Shown here piece after piece: positions 9,447 through 20,099 of a DNA stretch of 64,000 bases. Made by a program: the position numbers and the translations under genes. This stretch comes from Methylobacterium bullatum (GTDB lineage: Bacteria; Pseudomonadota; Alphaproteobacteria; Rhizobiales; Beijerinckiaceae), in assembly GCA_902712845.1 (NCBI GenBank), contig LR743504.1, positions 2,826,001 through 2,890,000 on the forward strand, in the 5' to 3' direction. Within the stretch, counting starts at the first letter, position 1; the number at the start of each line of letters is the position of its first letter. The notes beneath the pieces are model-generated. The model made no database searches, was not told the origin of the DNA, and was given only the letters and a program-made list of their open reading frames with translations.

Positions 9447-9461
9447 CTCCCCCTGCGGGAG
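9447..9461. terminator. hairpin between convergent mutY and ccrM
   Basis: CTCCC at 9447-9451 pairs with GGGAG at 9457-9461 around a five-base loop, inside a larger imperfect dyad (GGACG near 9432 with CGTCC near 9478). It lies in the 67-base gap between two convergent genes. No T-run follows, so it may be a bidirectional stop or only a repeat remnant. Confidence 0.4.
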
Positions 9462-9499
9462 AAGTCGGCTCGCGTCCGATCTTCCCACCTTTGAAAGAC

Positions 9500-11290
<1,791 letters not shown>

Positions 11291-11644
11291 ATGAATATGA
11301 AGCCTGTTCGTTGGACCGCTGCCGCTATTGGAACCGCCATGTCTCTCGCCGCCCTCAGTGCACCGGCCGCCGCCCAATCCGGCGCGGCCTCCTGGTACGG
11401 CAGCGGCCGTAAGACGGCGAATGGCGAACGCTTCAATCCGAATGGGATGACCGCCGCCCATCGCAGCCTGCCGTTCGGCACCCGTGTCCGGGTCGAGAAC
11501 AAGCGCAACGGCCGCTCGGTGGTGGTGCGCATCAACGATCGCGGGCCTTTCGTGCATGGCCGGATCATCGATCTCGCCAAGGGCTCTGCCCGGGCGCTCG
11601 GCATGGGCGGCACGACCTACGTCTCGCTCAAGGTCGTGAACTGA
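11291..11644 (+). CDS. RlpA-like septal/peptidoglycan-binding lipoprotein-family protein (DPBB domain)
   Basis: A 117-residue exported protein. A signal peptide (Arg/Lys then 'TAAAIGTAMSLAALSAPAAAQ') is followed by a single double-psi beta-barrel domain: 'GAASWYGSGRKTANGERF', 'TAAHRSLPFGTRVRVEN', 'VVRINDRGPF', 'IIDLAKGSARALGM'. This is the RlpA catalytic fold, which cleaves denuded glycan strands in Pseudomonas. There is no SPOR domain and no lipobox Cys, so it is a minimal secreted version. AAAGGGA at 11278-11284 favours the ATG at 11291; ATGs at 11285 and 11297 are alternatives. Confidence 0.88.
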   Translation: MNMKPVRWTAAAIGTAMSLAALSAPAAAQSGAASWYGSGRKTANGERFNPNGMTAAHRSLPFGTRVRVENKRNGRSVVVRINDRGPFVHGRIIDLAKGSARALGMGGTTYVSLKVVN

Positions 11645-11781
11645 TGCGGAACTCGTGACATCATCGGCATGCCGGAGGATGGCCGTGCCGGGGCGCGACG
11701 ACGGCCGGCATGCCTCATCTTCCTGATGTCGCATGGTGATTCCGCGCGAGGCGGGTTTTACTGCCGCGCTTGATCGACTAA

Positions 11782-11818
11782 GGGGCCGGTCGCCGTTGCA
11801 TGGATGGCGATCGGCCCC
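11782..11818 (+). terminator. strong hairpin after the RlpA-like gene
   Basis: A 13-base stem (11782-11794 with 11806-11818, one G-T wobble, otherwise paired) with an 11-base loop, followed by ATCTTG. The T-tract is weak, so it may act as a terminator for the rlpA transcript or as a leader structure for the next gene. Confidence 0.45.
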
Positions 11819-11858
11819 ATCTTGACGGCTGGATGCGTGTTTGAGGATAGTTCCCCCC

Positions 11859-12176
11859 ATGGCAAAGCCCCTGATCGTCGAGATTCCCCACGAAATCGGC
11901 CCCGTCGAGGCGAAACGGCGGATCTCGAATGGGCTGGACAAGGCCAAGGCGGCCTGCGCCAAGGCCGGGATCAATGTCGAGCACATGACCTGGACAGACG
12001 ACCGTCTGAACTTCGCCATGTCCGCCATGGGTCAGAAGGTGGACGGCGAGGTCGACGTCCTTCCCGAGACGGTCCGTATCGAGGTGCGCCTGCCGATGCT
12101 GCTGGCCCTGTTCGCCGAGCGGATGAAGAAGATCATCGGCAAGGAAGGCAACCAGCTTCTGATCAAGAAGGGCTGA
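11859..12176 (+). CDS. polyhydroxyalkanoic acid system family protein
   Basis: A 105-residue small protein resembling the PHA_gran_rgn family ('putative polyhydroxyalkanoic acid system protein'): it starts 'KPLIVEIPHEIGPVEAKRRI', has 'WTDDRLNFAMSAMGQKVDGEVDV' in the middle, and ends in a basic helix 'KKIIGKEGNQLLIKKG'. These proteins are linked to PHA granules in proteobacteria, but their biochemical role is poorly known. The PHA synthase phaC lies 45 kb away in this window. Start at the ATG at 11859; the short frame extension upstream lacks a ribosome site. Confidence 0.75.
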   Translation: MAKPLIVEIPHEIGPVEAKRRISNGLDKAKAACAKAGINVEHMTWTDDRLNFAMSAMGQKVDGEVDVLPETVRIEVRLPMLLALFAERMKKIIGKEGNQLLIKKG

Positions 12177-12258
12177 GGAGCGCGCTTAGGGGAACGGCAA
12201 CGGGCACTAGCCCGTTTCCAGCCTTCTCCCGAAACCTCGCGAGCAGGTGGCGTCGTCC

Positions 12259-12489
12259 ATGTCGAATCCAGGCCCCATAGATCCCGCGCCCATCCCGGAA
12301 GCTCCGGTTCCCGATACGCCCTACGAGGCCCCCCAGACGCCGCCGCCGGCTCCCGGGCCGGATATCCCCGCGTCGACGCCGGCCGAGGCGCCCACAGAGA
12401 GCCCGACGGAAATCCCCGTGATCGATCCGAGCCCCGCTCCGGTCTCGCCCGATCCGTCGCCGACCGGCCCGGCCAACCCGACGATGTAG
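12259..12489 (+). CDS. hypothetical proline-rich small protein
   Basis: A 76-residue frame made almost wholly of Pro, Ala, Ser, Thr, Glu and Asp with recurring 'P-x-P' steps (rough pattern PxxPAP). It has no signal peptide or membrane helix and no recognised domain. The ATG at 12259 has only a weak AGGTGG upstream; a GTG at 12247 is in frame. The composition could simply reflect GC-rich third positions, but the frame fits well between two genes on the same strand and ends 57 bases before the ABC-F gene. No function is assigned. Confidence 0.4.
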   Translation: MSNPGPIDPAPIPEAPVPDTPYEAPQTPPPAPGPDIPASTPAEAPTESPTEIPVIDPSPAPVSPDPSPTGPANPTM

Positions 12490-12546
12490 CCTCACGGGCA
12501 AAACCGCATTTGTTCGGGAGCGGCTACGCTGCCATAAGCCCGCATC

Positions 12547-14361
12547 ATGGCCGCTCCCCCGCTTCTCACCCTCCAGAACGTCGCACTCACCTTCGGCGGC
12601 ACTCCGCTGATCGAACAGGCGGATCTCGCGATCTCTCCCGGCGAACGGACCTGCCTCGTCGGCCGCAACGGTTCGGGCAAGTCGACGCTCATGAAGATCG
12701 CCTGCGGTCTCATCGAGCCCGACAAGGGCGTGCGCTTCGTCCAGCCCGGCACCACCATCCGCTACCTCGCACAGGAACCGGATTTCTCGGGGTTCAACAC
12801 CACGCTCGATTTCGTCGAACACGGCCTCACCCATGGCGACGACGCCTACCGCGCCCGTTACCTGCTGGAGAGCCTGGGCCTGACCGGCGCCGAGAACCCG
12901 GCGAGCCTGTCGGGCGGGGAGGGACGGCGCGTGGCCCTGGCTCAGGCACTGGCACCCGAGCCCGACATCCTGCTGCTCGACGAGCCCACCAACCATCTCG
13001 ACCTGCCGGCCATCGAATGGTTGGAGGCGGAATTGAAGTCCGTGCGCGGCGCGCTCGTTCTCATCAGCCACGACAGGCGCTTCCTATCGGCCCTCTCGAA
13101 GACCACCGTCTGGCTCGATCGCGGTATCACGAGGCGGATCGAGCAGGGCTTTTCCACCTTCGAGGCCTGGCGCGACGCGTTCTTCGAGGAGGAGGAGCGC
13201 GATCGGCACAAGCTCGATCGCAAGATCGCCGACGAGGAGCATTGGCTGCGCTACGGCGTCACCGCGCGCCGCAAGCGCAACGTCCGGCGGCTCGGCAACC
13301 TCCACGCCCTGCGCAAGGACCGCCGGGAGGACCGCCGCCCCGTCGGCACCGCGACGATGACCTCCACCGAAGCGGAGAGTTCGGGCGCCCTGGTGATCGA
13401 GGCCAAGAATGCCGCCAAGGCCTATGGTGAGCGCCGCATCGTCGACGATCTCTCGATCCGGGTGATGCGTGGCGACCGGCTCGGCATCGTCGGCGCCAAC
13501 GGCGCCGGCAAGACCACCCTCATCAACCTGCTCACGGGACAATCGGCACCGGATTCCGGCACCGTCGCCCTGGGCACGAACCTCAAGATGATGCTCCTCG
13601 ACCAGGCCCGCGCGGTGCTGGAGCCGTCGATGACGGTCACCGAGGTGCTCACCGGCGGCAGCGGCGACAGCGTGGTCGTCGGTGGCGTGAGCCGCCACGT
13701 CATCGGCTATCTCAAGGACTTCCTGTTCGCCCCGGAACAGGCCCGGACCCCGGTGAGGGTGCTGTCCGGCGGCGAGCGCAACCGCCTTCTCATCGCCCGG
13801 GCCCTGGCCCAGCCCGCGAACCTCCTCGTCCTCGACGAGCCCACCAACGACCTCGATCTCGAGACCCTCGACCTCCTGCAGGAGATGCTGTCCGATTATT
13901 CCGGTACGCTGATCCTGGTGAGCCACGACCGTGACTTCCTCGACCGCGTGGTCGGCAGCGTCCTCGTCAGCGAAGGGGAGGGGCGCTGGGTCGAATATGC
14001 CGGCGGCTATACCGACATGGTCACCCAGCGCGGCCAGGGCGTCGAGGCGCGCAAGAGCGCCACGGCGCCTCGCCCCGACGGCAAGGTCAAGCCGGGGCGC
14101 CTCGCGAGCACGTCCGCGCCCCCGGCGCCCAAGACGAAGATGGGGTTCAAGGACCAGCACGAGCTGAAGACCCTGCCGGAGCGGATCGCGAAGCTGCAGA
14201 CCGAGATTGCCAAGATCCGCACCGTCCTCGCCGACCCGCAACTCTACAGCCGCAATCCGGCCCTGTTCCAGAAGGCCTCGGCGACCCTCGCGACGGCGGA
14301 AGCCGACCTCTCGGCGGCCGAGGACCGCTGGCTGGAGCTGGAGATGCAAAAGGAAGGGTGA
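12547..14361 (+). CDS. uup: ABC-F family ATPase (Uup-like)
   Basis: A 604-residue soluble protein with two ABC ATPase domains and no membrane part. Domain 1 has Walker A 'GRNGSGKST', signature 'LSGGEGRR' and 'LLLDEPTNHLD'. Domain 2 (from about residue 280) has 'GANGAGKTT', 'LSGGERNR' and 'LVLDEPTNDLD'. Between them is a basic linker (Arg/Lys-rich, about 220-270), and a coiled-coil tail follows after residue 530. This layout matches Uup, an ABC-F protein that acts on ribosomes or branched DNA intermediates. The C-terminal coiled coil favours Uup over EttA. Confidence 0.85.
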   Translation: MAAPPLLTLQNVALTFGGTPLIEQADLAISPGERTCLVGRNGSGKSTLMKIACGLIEPDKGVRFVQPGTTIRYLAQEPDFSGFNTTLDFVEHGLTHGDDAYRARYLLESLGLTGAENPASLSGGEGRRVALAQALAPEPDILLLDEPTNHLDLPAIEWLEAELKSVRGALVLISHDRRFLSALSKTTVWLDRGITRRIEQGFSTFEAWRDAFFEEEERDRHKLDRKIADEEHWLRYGVTARRKRNVRRLGNLHALRKDRREDRRPVGTATMTSTEAESSGALVIEAKNAAKAYGERRIVDDLSIRVMRGDRLGIVGANGAGKTTLINLLTGQSAPDSGTVALGTNLKMMLLDQARAVLEPSMTVTEVLTGGSGDSVVVGGVSRHVIGYLKDFLFAPEQARTPVRVLSGGERNRLLIARALAQPANLLVLDEPTNDLDLETLDLLQEMLSDYSGTLILVSHDRDFLDRVVGSVLVSEGEGRWVEYAGGYTDMVTQRGQGVEARKSATAPRPDGKVKPGRLASTSAPPAPKTKMGFKDQHELKTLPERIAKLQTEIAKIRTVLADPQLYSRNPALFQKASATLATAEADLSAAEDRWLELEMQKEG

Positions 14362-14408
14362 GGCGGGTCGCCCTCCTCACCGGACGCCCGGCAGAGCGTG
14401 TCGGCTCG

Positions 14409-14510
14409 GGTTTCGCAGAAGTGACCCCTGGTTCTGCGATCAAAACCTGCGACACATCAGAGAGCTAAGCAGGGTGAAGCGTTGGTCGACCAACGCGAAC
14501 TTGCTTGGAA
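14409..14510. repeat. dispersed hairpin repeat, copy 1
   Basis: Two hairpins in a row. The first pairs GGTTTCGCAGAA (14409-14420) with TTCTGCGA plus AACC (14432-14439, 14444-14447). The second is the perfect 18-base palindrome GCGTTGGTCGACCAACGC (14479-14496). Related copies with changed but still paired stems lie at 28619-28725 and 38234-38300. Confidence 0.65.
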
Positions 14511-14684
14511 TCTCGGTTCCTCCGCCGGGGTCATGGCACCTCAAGGAGGGGCGAGAACGCTCCTGCCGAGACAGAGGGCACGGAGCGTTCACGAGACCTT
14601 CGCCCCCGATGGGACGTCAGAGATCGCCGAGGCTTTCCGATAGCGGTCCCATGGCCGACACCGTTCTCCCCGACATGAAACTTC

Positions 14685-14714
14685 TTGACAAAATTCCTAT
14701 TCCATGCCTATATC
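14685..14714 (+). promoter_or_regulatory. sigma-70-like promoter in a gene-poor region
   Basis: TTGACA at 14685-14690 is followed after 18 bases by TATATC at 14709-14714. No protein gene starts within 500 bases downstream. The first 100 bases after the expected start fold into a GC-rich stem, so the product may be a non-coding RNA. Confidence 0.45.
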
Positions 14715-15226
14715 CCCACACCTACTGCCCAGCGAAGGGGGCCTGTCCGGTGACCGACCGGGTGGGCCGAAAGGGGCGGCGGGGCGGTGCCTGCGTCGGT
14801 GGTGTCGGTCACCATCGCCCCGGGCGGCGGCTCGATAGTCTGGGGGCTCGGATGGGGGCGCGGTAGGTCGGGAGTTAAATGCCCCGGCACTGACCCCGTT
14901 CTGGGCTGCCATGATGAGGTTTGCGGCCCCTCCAATACGAGAGGGCGTGCGGGGCAAAGTCCGTTCGAACAGCCGGGCTGGGATGCAACACGACCACCTC
15001 AGGCGCGACGCAACGCGAGGACCGCTGGAGACACCGCGACGCAAAAACAGGCCTCGGCGGGAACGCCGTGGTCTGTCGGGACGCCGGGGGACCGGCAAAC
15101 AATTCTAGCGCTCAATGGGTTCCGCGGCGTCCCGCGTCCCCTGTTCGGGGCTTCGTTTGGGCCATGCCCCCGGCGCTGTGGCGCGCGGGGGTGAAGGTGT
15201 GTGGACCAGGAAGGCGGCGGCGATCG

Positions 15227-17314
15227 ATGGGAATCGGCCTGCTGCGTCTTCAAGATGCCGCGAAGCGGGTGTCTGGTGGCCGCCGATCCCCGAGGTTCGC
15301 ATTGCCCCCCCTCCCGTCCCCCCCCTTGCTCCAGAAATTCGGCTGGGCCGTCGGCCTGCCCGGACTGGCGCTCATCGTCGGCGTCGCAACGCCGTTCCTC
15401 GCCAGCCGCGCGGAGCGGCGGCTCGACGAGACCGCCGGCCCGGTCGTGCGTGCGACGGCCGAAACGGGGTTGGAGCCCTGGCTGCGCCTGACGGTGCGAG
15501 GCCGTGACCTCATCGCGACCGGAGAGGCGCCGGACGAGGCCGGGCGCGTCGCGGCCCTCGACAGGCTCAAGCGCCTACCCGGCCTGCGCCACGTGGTCGG
15601 GCGTATCGGTATCGTCGAGGATGCCTCGCCCTTCGTCTGGACGGCGACACGCACGAGCCCGGAACGGATCGAGCTCTCCGGCAACCGGCCTGTCGAGATC
15701 GGCCCGCAGGCGCTTGCCGCGAAGCTCGCCCCGGAACTTCCCTCCGAGACCAGGATCGTCGATCAGGCGAAAGCCGCGCGCGGGGCACCGCCGGACTTTT
15801 CCGCCGCCTCTGCCTTCGCGCTCGAACAGCTGAAGCCGCTGGCTCCTGGCGCCAGCGCCACCATCGCCGACACCACCGTGTCGCTCAGCGGCGAGGCATC
15901 GACGGTGGCCGATTACGAGGCCGTCAGGGAGGCATTGGCCCATCCTCCGACCGGCTTCACCATGGGCAAGGTCGACATCCGACCGGCTGCGACCCCTGAT
16001 TTCCGGTTTGCGGTGACCCGCGAGCGCGGTGGCAACCTCGTCCTCTCGGGCAATGTCGTCTCGGAGACGGCCCGCGAGGCGATCCGCGCCATGGCCGACG
16101 ACGCCGCCGATGGCGCCACGGTGGACGACCGGATGCAGACCGCCCGTGGTCTTGCGGATGGGATCGATCCGACCACGCTCGGCCGCTTCGCCTTCCAGCT
16201 TTCGTCCCTGTTGCAGGATGGCCGCGTCACCTATGCCGATTCGCGCCTGTCGGTCTCGGGGACCGCCCTCGACGGGCAGGCCATCGGCGAGATCGACGCG
16301 CTGCTGCGCGACGGGCGACCATCCGGCACCAGAGCCGGGCCGGTCGATCTCGCCGCCATGCCGCTCTCGCCCTATCGCTTCATGGTCCGGCGTGAGAGCG
16401 ATGCGGTGACGCTGACCGGACACCTTCCCGACGGCGCTACGCGCGACCGTATCCTGGCGACGCTGCGACCGCGCTTCTTTCGCGAACGCATCGTCGACAA
16501 GAGCCGGATCGCCGAGGGCGCACCGCCCAACCTCGCCGGCGCCGTCGAGGCCGGCATCACCAGCCTCGCCATGCTCGCCACCGGCGACATCCGCCTCTCG
16601 GACAGGAGCCTCGCGCTGACCGGCGACAGCCTCTATCGCGAGAGTGCCGGCCGGTTCGAGGCCGATCTCGCCCGGCGGATGCCGGCCGGCTGGCAGGCTC
16701 AGGCCGAGGTGAAGCCGCCACCCGGCACGACCTTGGACGACCCGGCGGCCTGCCGAAACTCGTTCGACCGCGCGATCAACGGGAGCCGCCTCGTTTTCGC
16801 CCCCGGCGGCGTCACCCTGAGGGCGGAGTTCTATCCGACCCTCGACGCAGTGGCCTCGGCGGCGAAAGCCTGCCCCGGCCTGCGCATCGAGGTGACGGGT
16901 CATGCCGACCCGGCCGGTGCCGCAAGCGCACCGAAACCCGCCCTCGACGCAGGCGTGGAGAACACCTCTTCGGCAGAATCGGGGAAGCCCCGGGACGCCG
17001 ACAAGGCCTCGAAGCCGGTGGTCGCGAAGGCCGACAAGCCTCACGTGAAACCCGCCGATCCCAAACCGGCATCGGCGAAGGACGGCAAGGACAAGGCGGC
17101 CGGGGACAAGGCGGCGAAGGAAAAGGACGCCAAGACGGAGGCCCCGAAAGAGGCAAAACCGGCGGAGCCGGAACCCGACATCGCTCGACAGCGAGCGCTT
17201 GTGATCGTCGAGTATCTGCTCCAAGCCGGCATCCCGGCGGACAGAATCGTTGCCGCGCCCGCCGGTCGCGCCAATGCCTCCGGGCAGGGCGTCGGCCTTG
17301 CCCTGCGCTCCTGA
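15227..17314 (+). CDS. OmpA-domain envelope protein with repeated BON-like regions
   Basis: A 695-residue protein from the ATG at 15227, which has AGGAAGG upstream; the frame stays open back to 14921 without family sequence. An N-terminal membrane anchor ('WAVGLPGLALIVGVATPFLA') is followed by four to five repeats of a beta-rich BON-like unit, recognisable by phrases such as 'IELSGNRP', 'VSLSGEAS', 'LVLSGNVVS' and 'VTLTGHLPDGATR'. The C-terminus is an OmpA-like peptidoglycan-binding domain ('GGVTLRAEFYPTLDAVASAAKACPGLRIEVTGHAD'), which is split by a Lys/Ala/Pro/Asp-rich insert of about 90 residues before 'RALVIVEYLLQAGIPADRIVA'. It probably links the inner membrane to the wall. The general form resembles ArfA/OmpATb-type proteins. 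Confidence 0.8.
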   Translation: MGIGLLRLQDAAKRVSGGRRSPRFALPPLPSPPLLQKFGWAVGLPGLALIVGVATPFLASRAERRLDETAGPVVRATAETGLEPWLRLTVRGRDLIATGEAPDEAGRVAALDRLKRLPGLRHVVGRIGIVEDASPFVWTATRTSPERIELSGNRPVEIGPQALAAKLAPELPSETRIVDQAKAARGAPPDFSAASAFALEQLKPLAPGASATIADTTVSLSGEASTVADYEAVREALAHPPTGFTMGKVDIRPAATPDFRFAVTRERGGNLVLSGNVVSETAREAIRAMADDAADGATVDDRMQTARGLADGIDPTTLGRFAFQLSSLLQDGRVTYADSRLSVSGTALDGQAIGEIDALLRDGRPSGTRAGPVDLAAMPLSPYRFMVRRESDAVTLTGHLPDGATRDRILATLRPRFFRERIVDKSRIAEGAPPNLAGAVEAGITSLAMLATGDIRLSDRSLALTGDSLYRESAGRFEADLARRMPAGWQAQAEVKPPPGTTLDDPAACRNSFDRAINGSRLVFAPGGVTLRAEFYPTLDAVASAAKACPGLRIEVTGHADPAGAASAPKPALDAGVENTSSAESGKPRDADKASKPVVAKADKPHVKPADPKPASAKDGKDKAAGDKAAKEKDAKTEAPKEAKPAEPEPDIARQRALVIVEYLLQAGIPADRIVAAPAGRANASGQGVGLALRS

Positions 17315-17326
17315 GAGATCGTCCCG

Positions 17327-17713
17327 ATGCTTCTGCTGTTGACGATTCTCTGGCCCGCGCTGGCCACCAGCCTCGCGCTGGGCACCGCCATCGGATGGCT
17401 CTTCGGACCGCCACGCGACCGGGTTTCGACCGTCATCGGGCTTGGACTCGGATTCGGGGCCGTTGCGCTCGCCGGGCTCGCCTTCAGCGGGCTCGTACCG
17501 GGCCGCCCGGGCTTCTGGGTGGAGAGCGCGGCGCTGAACCTGGCGACCTACCTCGTCGGCGCCGGAACCGGATCACTGGCGAGACTGACCCGTCCATTGC
17601 CGCCGAGGGCATCGGGCCTCGACGGCGTCAGCGGCTCTCCTGACCGCCTCGCTTCATCACCTCGACCTGCTGCCGCTGCGGAGCGGAGGCTTCGAGGGAA
17701 AACTTCGGAATGA
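17327..17713 (+). CDS. small membrane protein of unknown function
   Basis: A 128-residue protein with three hydrophobic segments (about residues 2-27, 36-58 and 65-85) and a charged, Pro/Arg-rich tail. It follows the OmpA-domain gene by 12 bases on the same strand, so the two are probably co-transcribed and may work together in the envelope. No family is recognised. Confidence 0.65.
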   Translation: MLLLLTILWPALATSLALGTAIGWLFGPPRDRVSTVIGLGLGFGAVALAGLAFSGLVPGRPGFWVESAALNLATYLVGAGTGSLARLTRPLPPRASGLDGVSGSPDRLASSPRPAAAAERRLRGKTSE

Positions 17714-17740
17714 GACGAGCGGGGAGAAAAATCTCTCCGC

Positions 17741-20047
17741 TCACCGCGCCCCGCGCTGAAGGTCGCCCTCGATCAGCAGCGCGCTCTTGCCTTCCAGCCG
17801 GCTGCGATAGACCTGCAGGTTCTCCATCACGCGCTGGACGTAGTTGCGGGTCTCGGTGAAGGGGATGCGCTCGACCCAGTCGATGGGATCGACCCCGGTC
17901 CGGCGCGGATCGCCGTAGGCGTCGATCCACTTCTTCACGTTGCCGCCGCCGGCATTGTAGGAGGCGAAGGCGAGGATGTAGGAGCCGCGCCAATCTTCCA
18001 TCAGCTCGCCGAGATGGGCCTGGCCGAGGCGGGCATTGTAGGCGGGATCGCTGGTGAGGCGGTCCTGGTCGTAGGAGGCGCTGACCCGCCGTGCCGTGCG
18101 CTGGGCGGTGGCCGGCATCATCTGCATCAGCCCGCGGGCGCCGACGCTGGATTGGGCGCGCGGATCGAACTGGCTTTCCTGGCGGGCGATGGCGAAGACC
18201 ATGGCCTTTTCCACCAGGGGAACGGCGGCGGAGGCCTCGTAATCGGGAATGCCGATGGTCGGGTAGGCATGGGCGTCGAGGGGCAGTCCGCGCTGGACCG
18301 CGAGCTTGCCGATGGCCACAAGGGCGCGGGAATTTCTCACATCGACGGCGAGGTTGCCGAGCGCGCTGATTTCGGCCGGGTTGGTGAGGCGGTTCGCCGT
18401 GTCGATGTAGAGCGGCAGCGCCAGATCCTTGAGCGAAGCCGCCTCGAGCATGCGCAGGGCCCGCGTGGTCAGGCGGTTCTCGAACGCCGTCGCGGCGGCG
18501 GGCTCGAGTTCCGAGACGACGCGGAGCGGCAGGCTCGCCTGGCCGAGCTTCGCCCGGGCGAGTTGCCCGTAATAGGCGATCGGCTGAAGCGCCGCGCGCT
18601 CGTAGAACGTCTTGGCGAGGCCCGCATCACCCGCCGCCTCGGCGGCGCGGCCCTGCCAATAGGCGACACGGGCGAGCGAGATCGGTGTCTCGGCGATGGT
18701 CGCGGCCTTGGCGAAATGGCTGGAGGCCTTGGCCGGATCGTCGAGGAAGCGCAGGGCGATCCAGCCTGCATGGAACTCGGCCTCGATCCGCTTCTCCACC
18801 GTGCGGCCGCTATGGCCGGCGGCGACCTCGTAGGCGAGGCCCGGATTGCCGAGATCGATGAGCTTGCGGGCGACGATCCGGCGCTCGACCCACCATTCGT
18901 CGCCATCCACCAGGACGTCGCCGTTAGTGGGTGCGGTGGCGAGGATCGCGGCGGCCTCCACCGGCTTGTCAGCCCGGCGGAGATATTGCGCCCGCGACAA
19001 GATGTAGGACGGGTCGCTGCGGAGCGACGGCGGCACGGCGTTGAGCGCGGAAGCCGCCGAGGAACTCTTGTCCTCCACGGCGCGGCGAGCCCGCACCAGA
19101 CTGGCGTAGCCGCCGCCGGCATAGGCAGCGGCCCGGCCGGCCGACTCGTAATCCTCCTTCAGGAGGGCGCGCTCCATGCGGAAGCGGTGATCGACGCGGG
19201 TGAGGACACCCGGAAAGGCGTCCATCACCTTGGTCTCGAGGGCGCGCCCGAAGGTCTCGGAGCGCCACAGTTCGCGGACCAGGGAGGCGGCGTCCTCGTC
19301 GAGGGCGTCCGCCCGGAAGGCGAGGGCGAGGGCGAACTTGCCGGGAGCACTCGCGGGGCGCCCCCCGGCGAAGAAGGCGCGCACGGTCGCCGGGTTCTTG
19401 CGCTCGGTGAGAAGCGCCTCCTCGGCGCGGCGGCGCAGGAGCGGACCCGCCGGCCAGTCCGGGTTCGCCCGGGTGAAGGAGACGGTGCGCTCGAAGCCGA
19501 TGCCGGAGCCGGCGCGGATCGCCACCCATTCGAGCAGCGCAAGGGCCGCGGGATCGGTGAAGCCGTCGCGCAGGCGGTCGCCCTCGGACACCTTGCCGCG
19601 CCGATAGGCGTCGATGGCCTGGCGCAAAGCGGGGAGATCGACATCGGGCGCCACCTGGGCCGCGCGGGCGGGGTCGGGCACCTCCGGCACGGGGGCGGCC
19701 GGAGTCATCGCCGCATCGGGAAGCGGGAAGGCGATCGGCGCTTCCGGATCGGCGGAGGCATAGGCCTTGGCGGCGGCGGGCAGGGCCTTGCTCGGCACGG
19801 TCTCGGCGCTGCGATCGTCGAGCTTCAAGGCATCGGCCGCGACCGCGTCGGTGGCGGCGGCCTTACTGTCCGGCACCAGGACGGAGGGGGCGACGGCGTC
19901 GCTCGACGGCCGAGTGACGATATCGTCCCCCTGGCCGGCCGCCACGGGGAAAACCGAGGCCGGGCCGATCCACATCGTCGTCCCCGCCAAGGCGACGGCG
20001 AGGGACACGGGGAGGGCGGCACGATATGAGCGCGTCCAGAACGCCAT
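17741..20047 (-). CDS. soluble lytic murein transglycosylase (Slt type)
   Basis: A 768-residue periplasmic enzyme. A signal peptide ('WTRSYRAALPVSLAVALAG') is followed by a long alpha-helical superhelix (about 150-580), as in Slt70. The C-terminal SLT domain has the catalytic Glu in 'IARQESQFDP', then 'SSVGARGLMQMMPATA' and 'ILAFASYNAGGGNV'. It cleaves glycan strands to 1,6-anhydro products. The ATG at 20047 has GGAAG five bases upstream; 20077 is an alternative. It is divergent from dapA across a gap with a consensus CtrA site at 20100-20115. Confidence 0.92.
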   Translation of the reverse strand: MAFWTRSYRAALPVSLAVALAGTTMWIGPASVFPVAAGQGDDIVTRPSSDAVAPSVLVPDSKAAATDAVAADALKLDDRSAETVPSKALPAAAKAYASADPEAPIAFPLPDAAMTPAAPVPEVPDPARAAQVAPDVDLPALRQAIDAYRRGKVSEGDRLRDGFTDPAALALLEWVAIRAGSGIGFERTVSFTRANPDWPAGPLLRRRAEEALLTERKNPATVRAFFAGGRPASAPGKFALALAFRADALDEDAASLVRELWRSETFGRALETKVMDAFPGVLTRVDHRFRMERALLKEDYESAGRAAAYAGGGYASLVRARRAVEDKSSSAASALNAVPPSLRSDPSYILSRAQYLRRADKPVEAAAILATAPTNGDVLVDGDEWWVERRIVARKLIDLGNPGLAYEVAAGHSGRTVEKRIEAEFHAGWIALRFLDDPAKASSHFAKAATIAETPISLARVAYWQGRAAEAAGDAGLAKTFYERAALQPIAYYGQLARAKLGQASLPLRVVSELEPAAATAFENRLTTRALRMLEAASLKDLALPLYIDTANRLTNPAEISALGNLAVDVRNSRALVAIGKLAVQRGLPLDAHAYPTIGIPDYEASAAVPLVEKAMVFAIARQESQFDPRAQSSVGARGLMQMMPATAQRTARRVSASYDQDRLTSDPAYNARLGQAHLGELMEDWRGSYILAFASYNAGGGNVKKWIDAYGDPRRTGVDPIDWVERIPFTETRNYVQRVMENLQVYRSRLEGKSALLIEGDLQRGAR

Positions 20048-20099
20048 GGTTCTTCCAGTCCCGTCGGATGCGGACATGCTTAAGCTGTCCCAGAGGGCA

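Larger units (their letters stand above)
14362..15226. other. 865-base gene-poor region with a hairpin repeat and a promoter-like site
   Basis: No convincing protein gene is visible between the ABC-F gene and the OmpA-domain gene. The frames present in several registers have arginine/proline-rich, family-less translations; one basic 65-residue frame at 14911-15108 is not supported. The region holds one copy of a dispersed hairpin element (14409-14510), a near-consensus promoter (14685-14714), and a long-range stem (GGTGACCGAC at 14749-14758 with GTCGGTCACC at 14804-14813). It may encode a structured RNA. Confidence 0.5.

Noticed and set aside
14911..15108. 65-residue basic open frame in the gene-poor region
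   Set aside because: Arg-rich composition is expected in this GC-rich frame; no clear ribosome site or homolog I can recognise.
18014..20029. 671-residue plus-strand open frame
   Set aside because: It is antisense to the lytic transglycosylase, whose motifs are certain; the translation is Gly/Arg/Asp-rich with no family, typical of GC-rich shadow frames.
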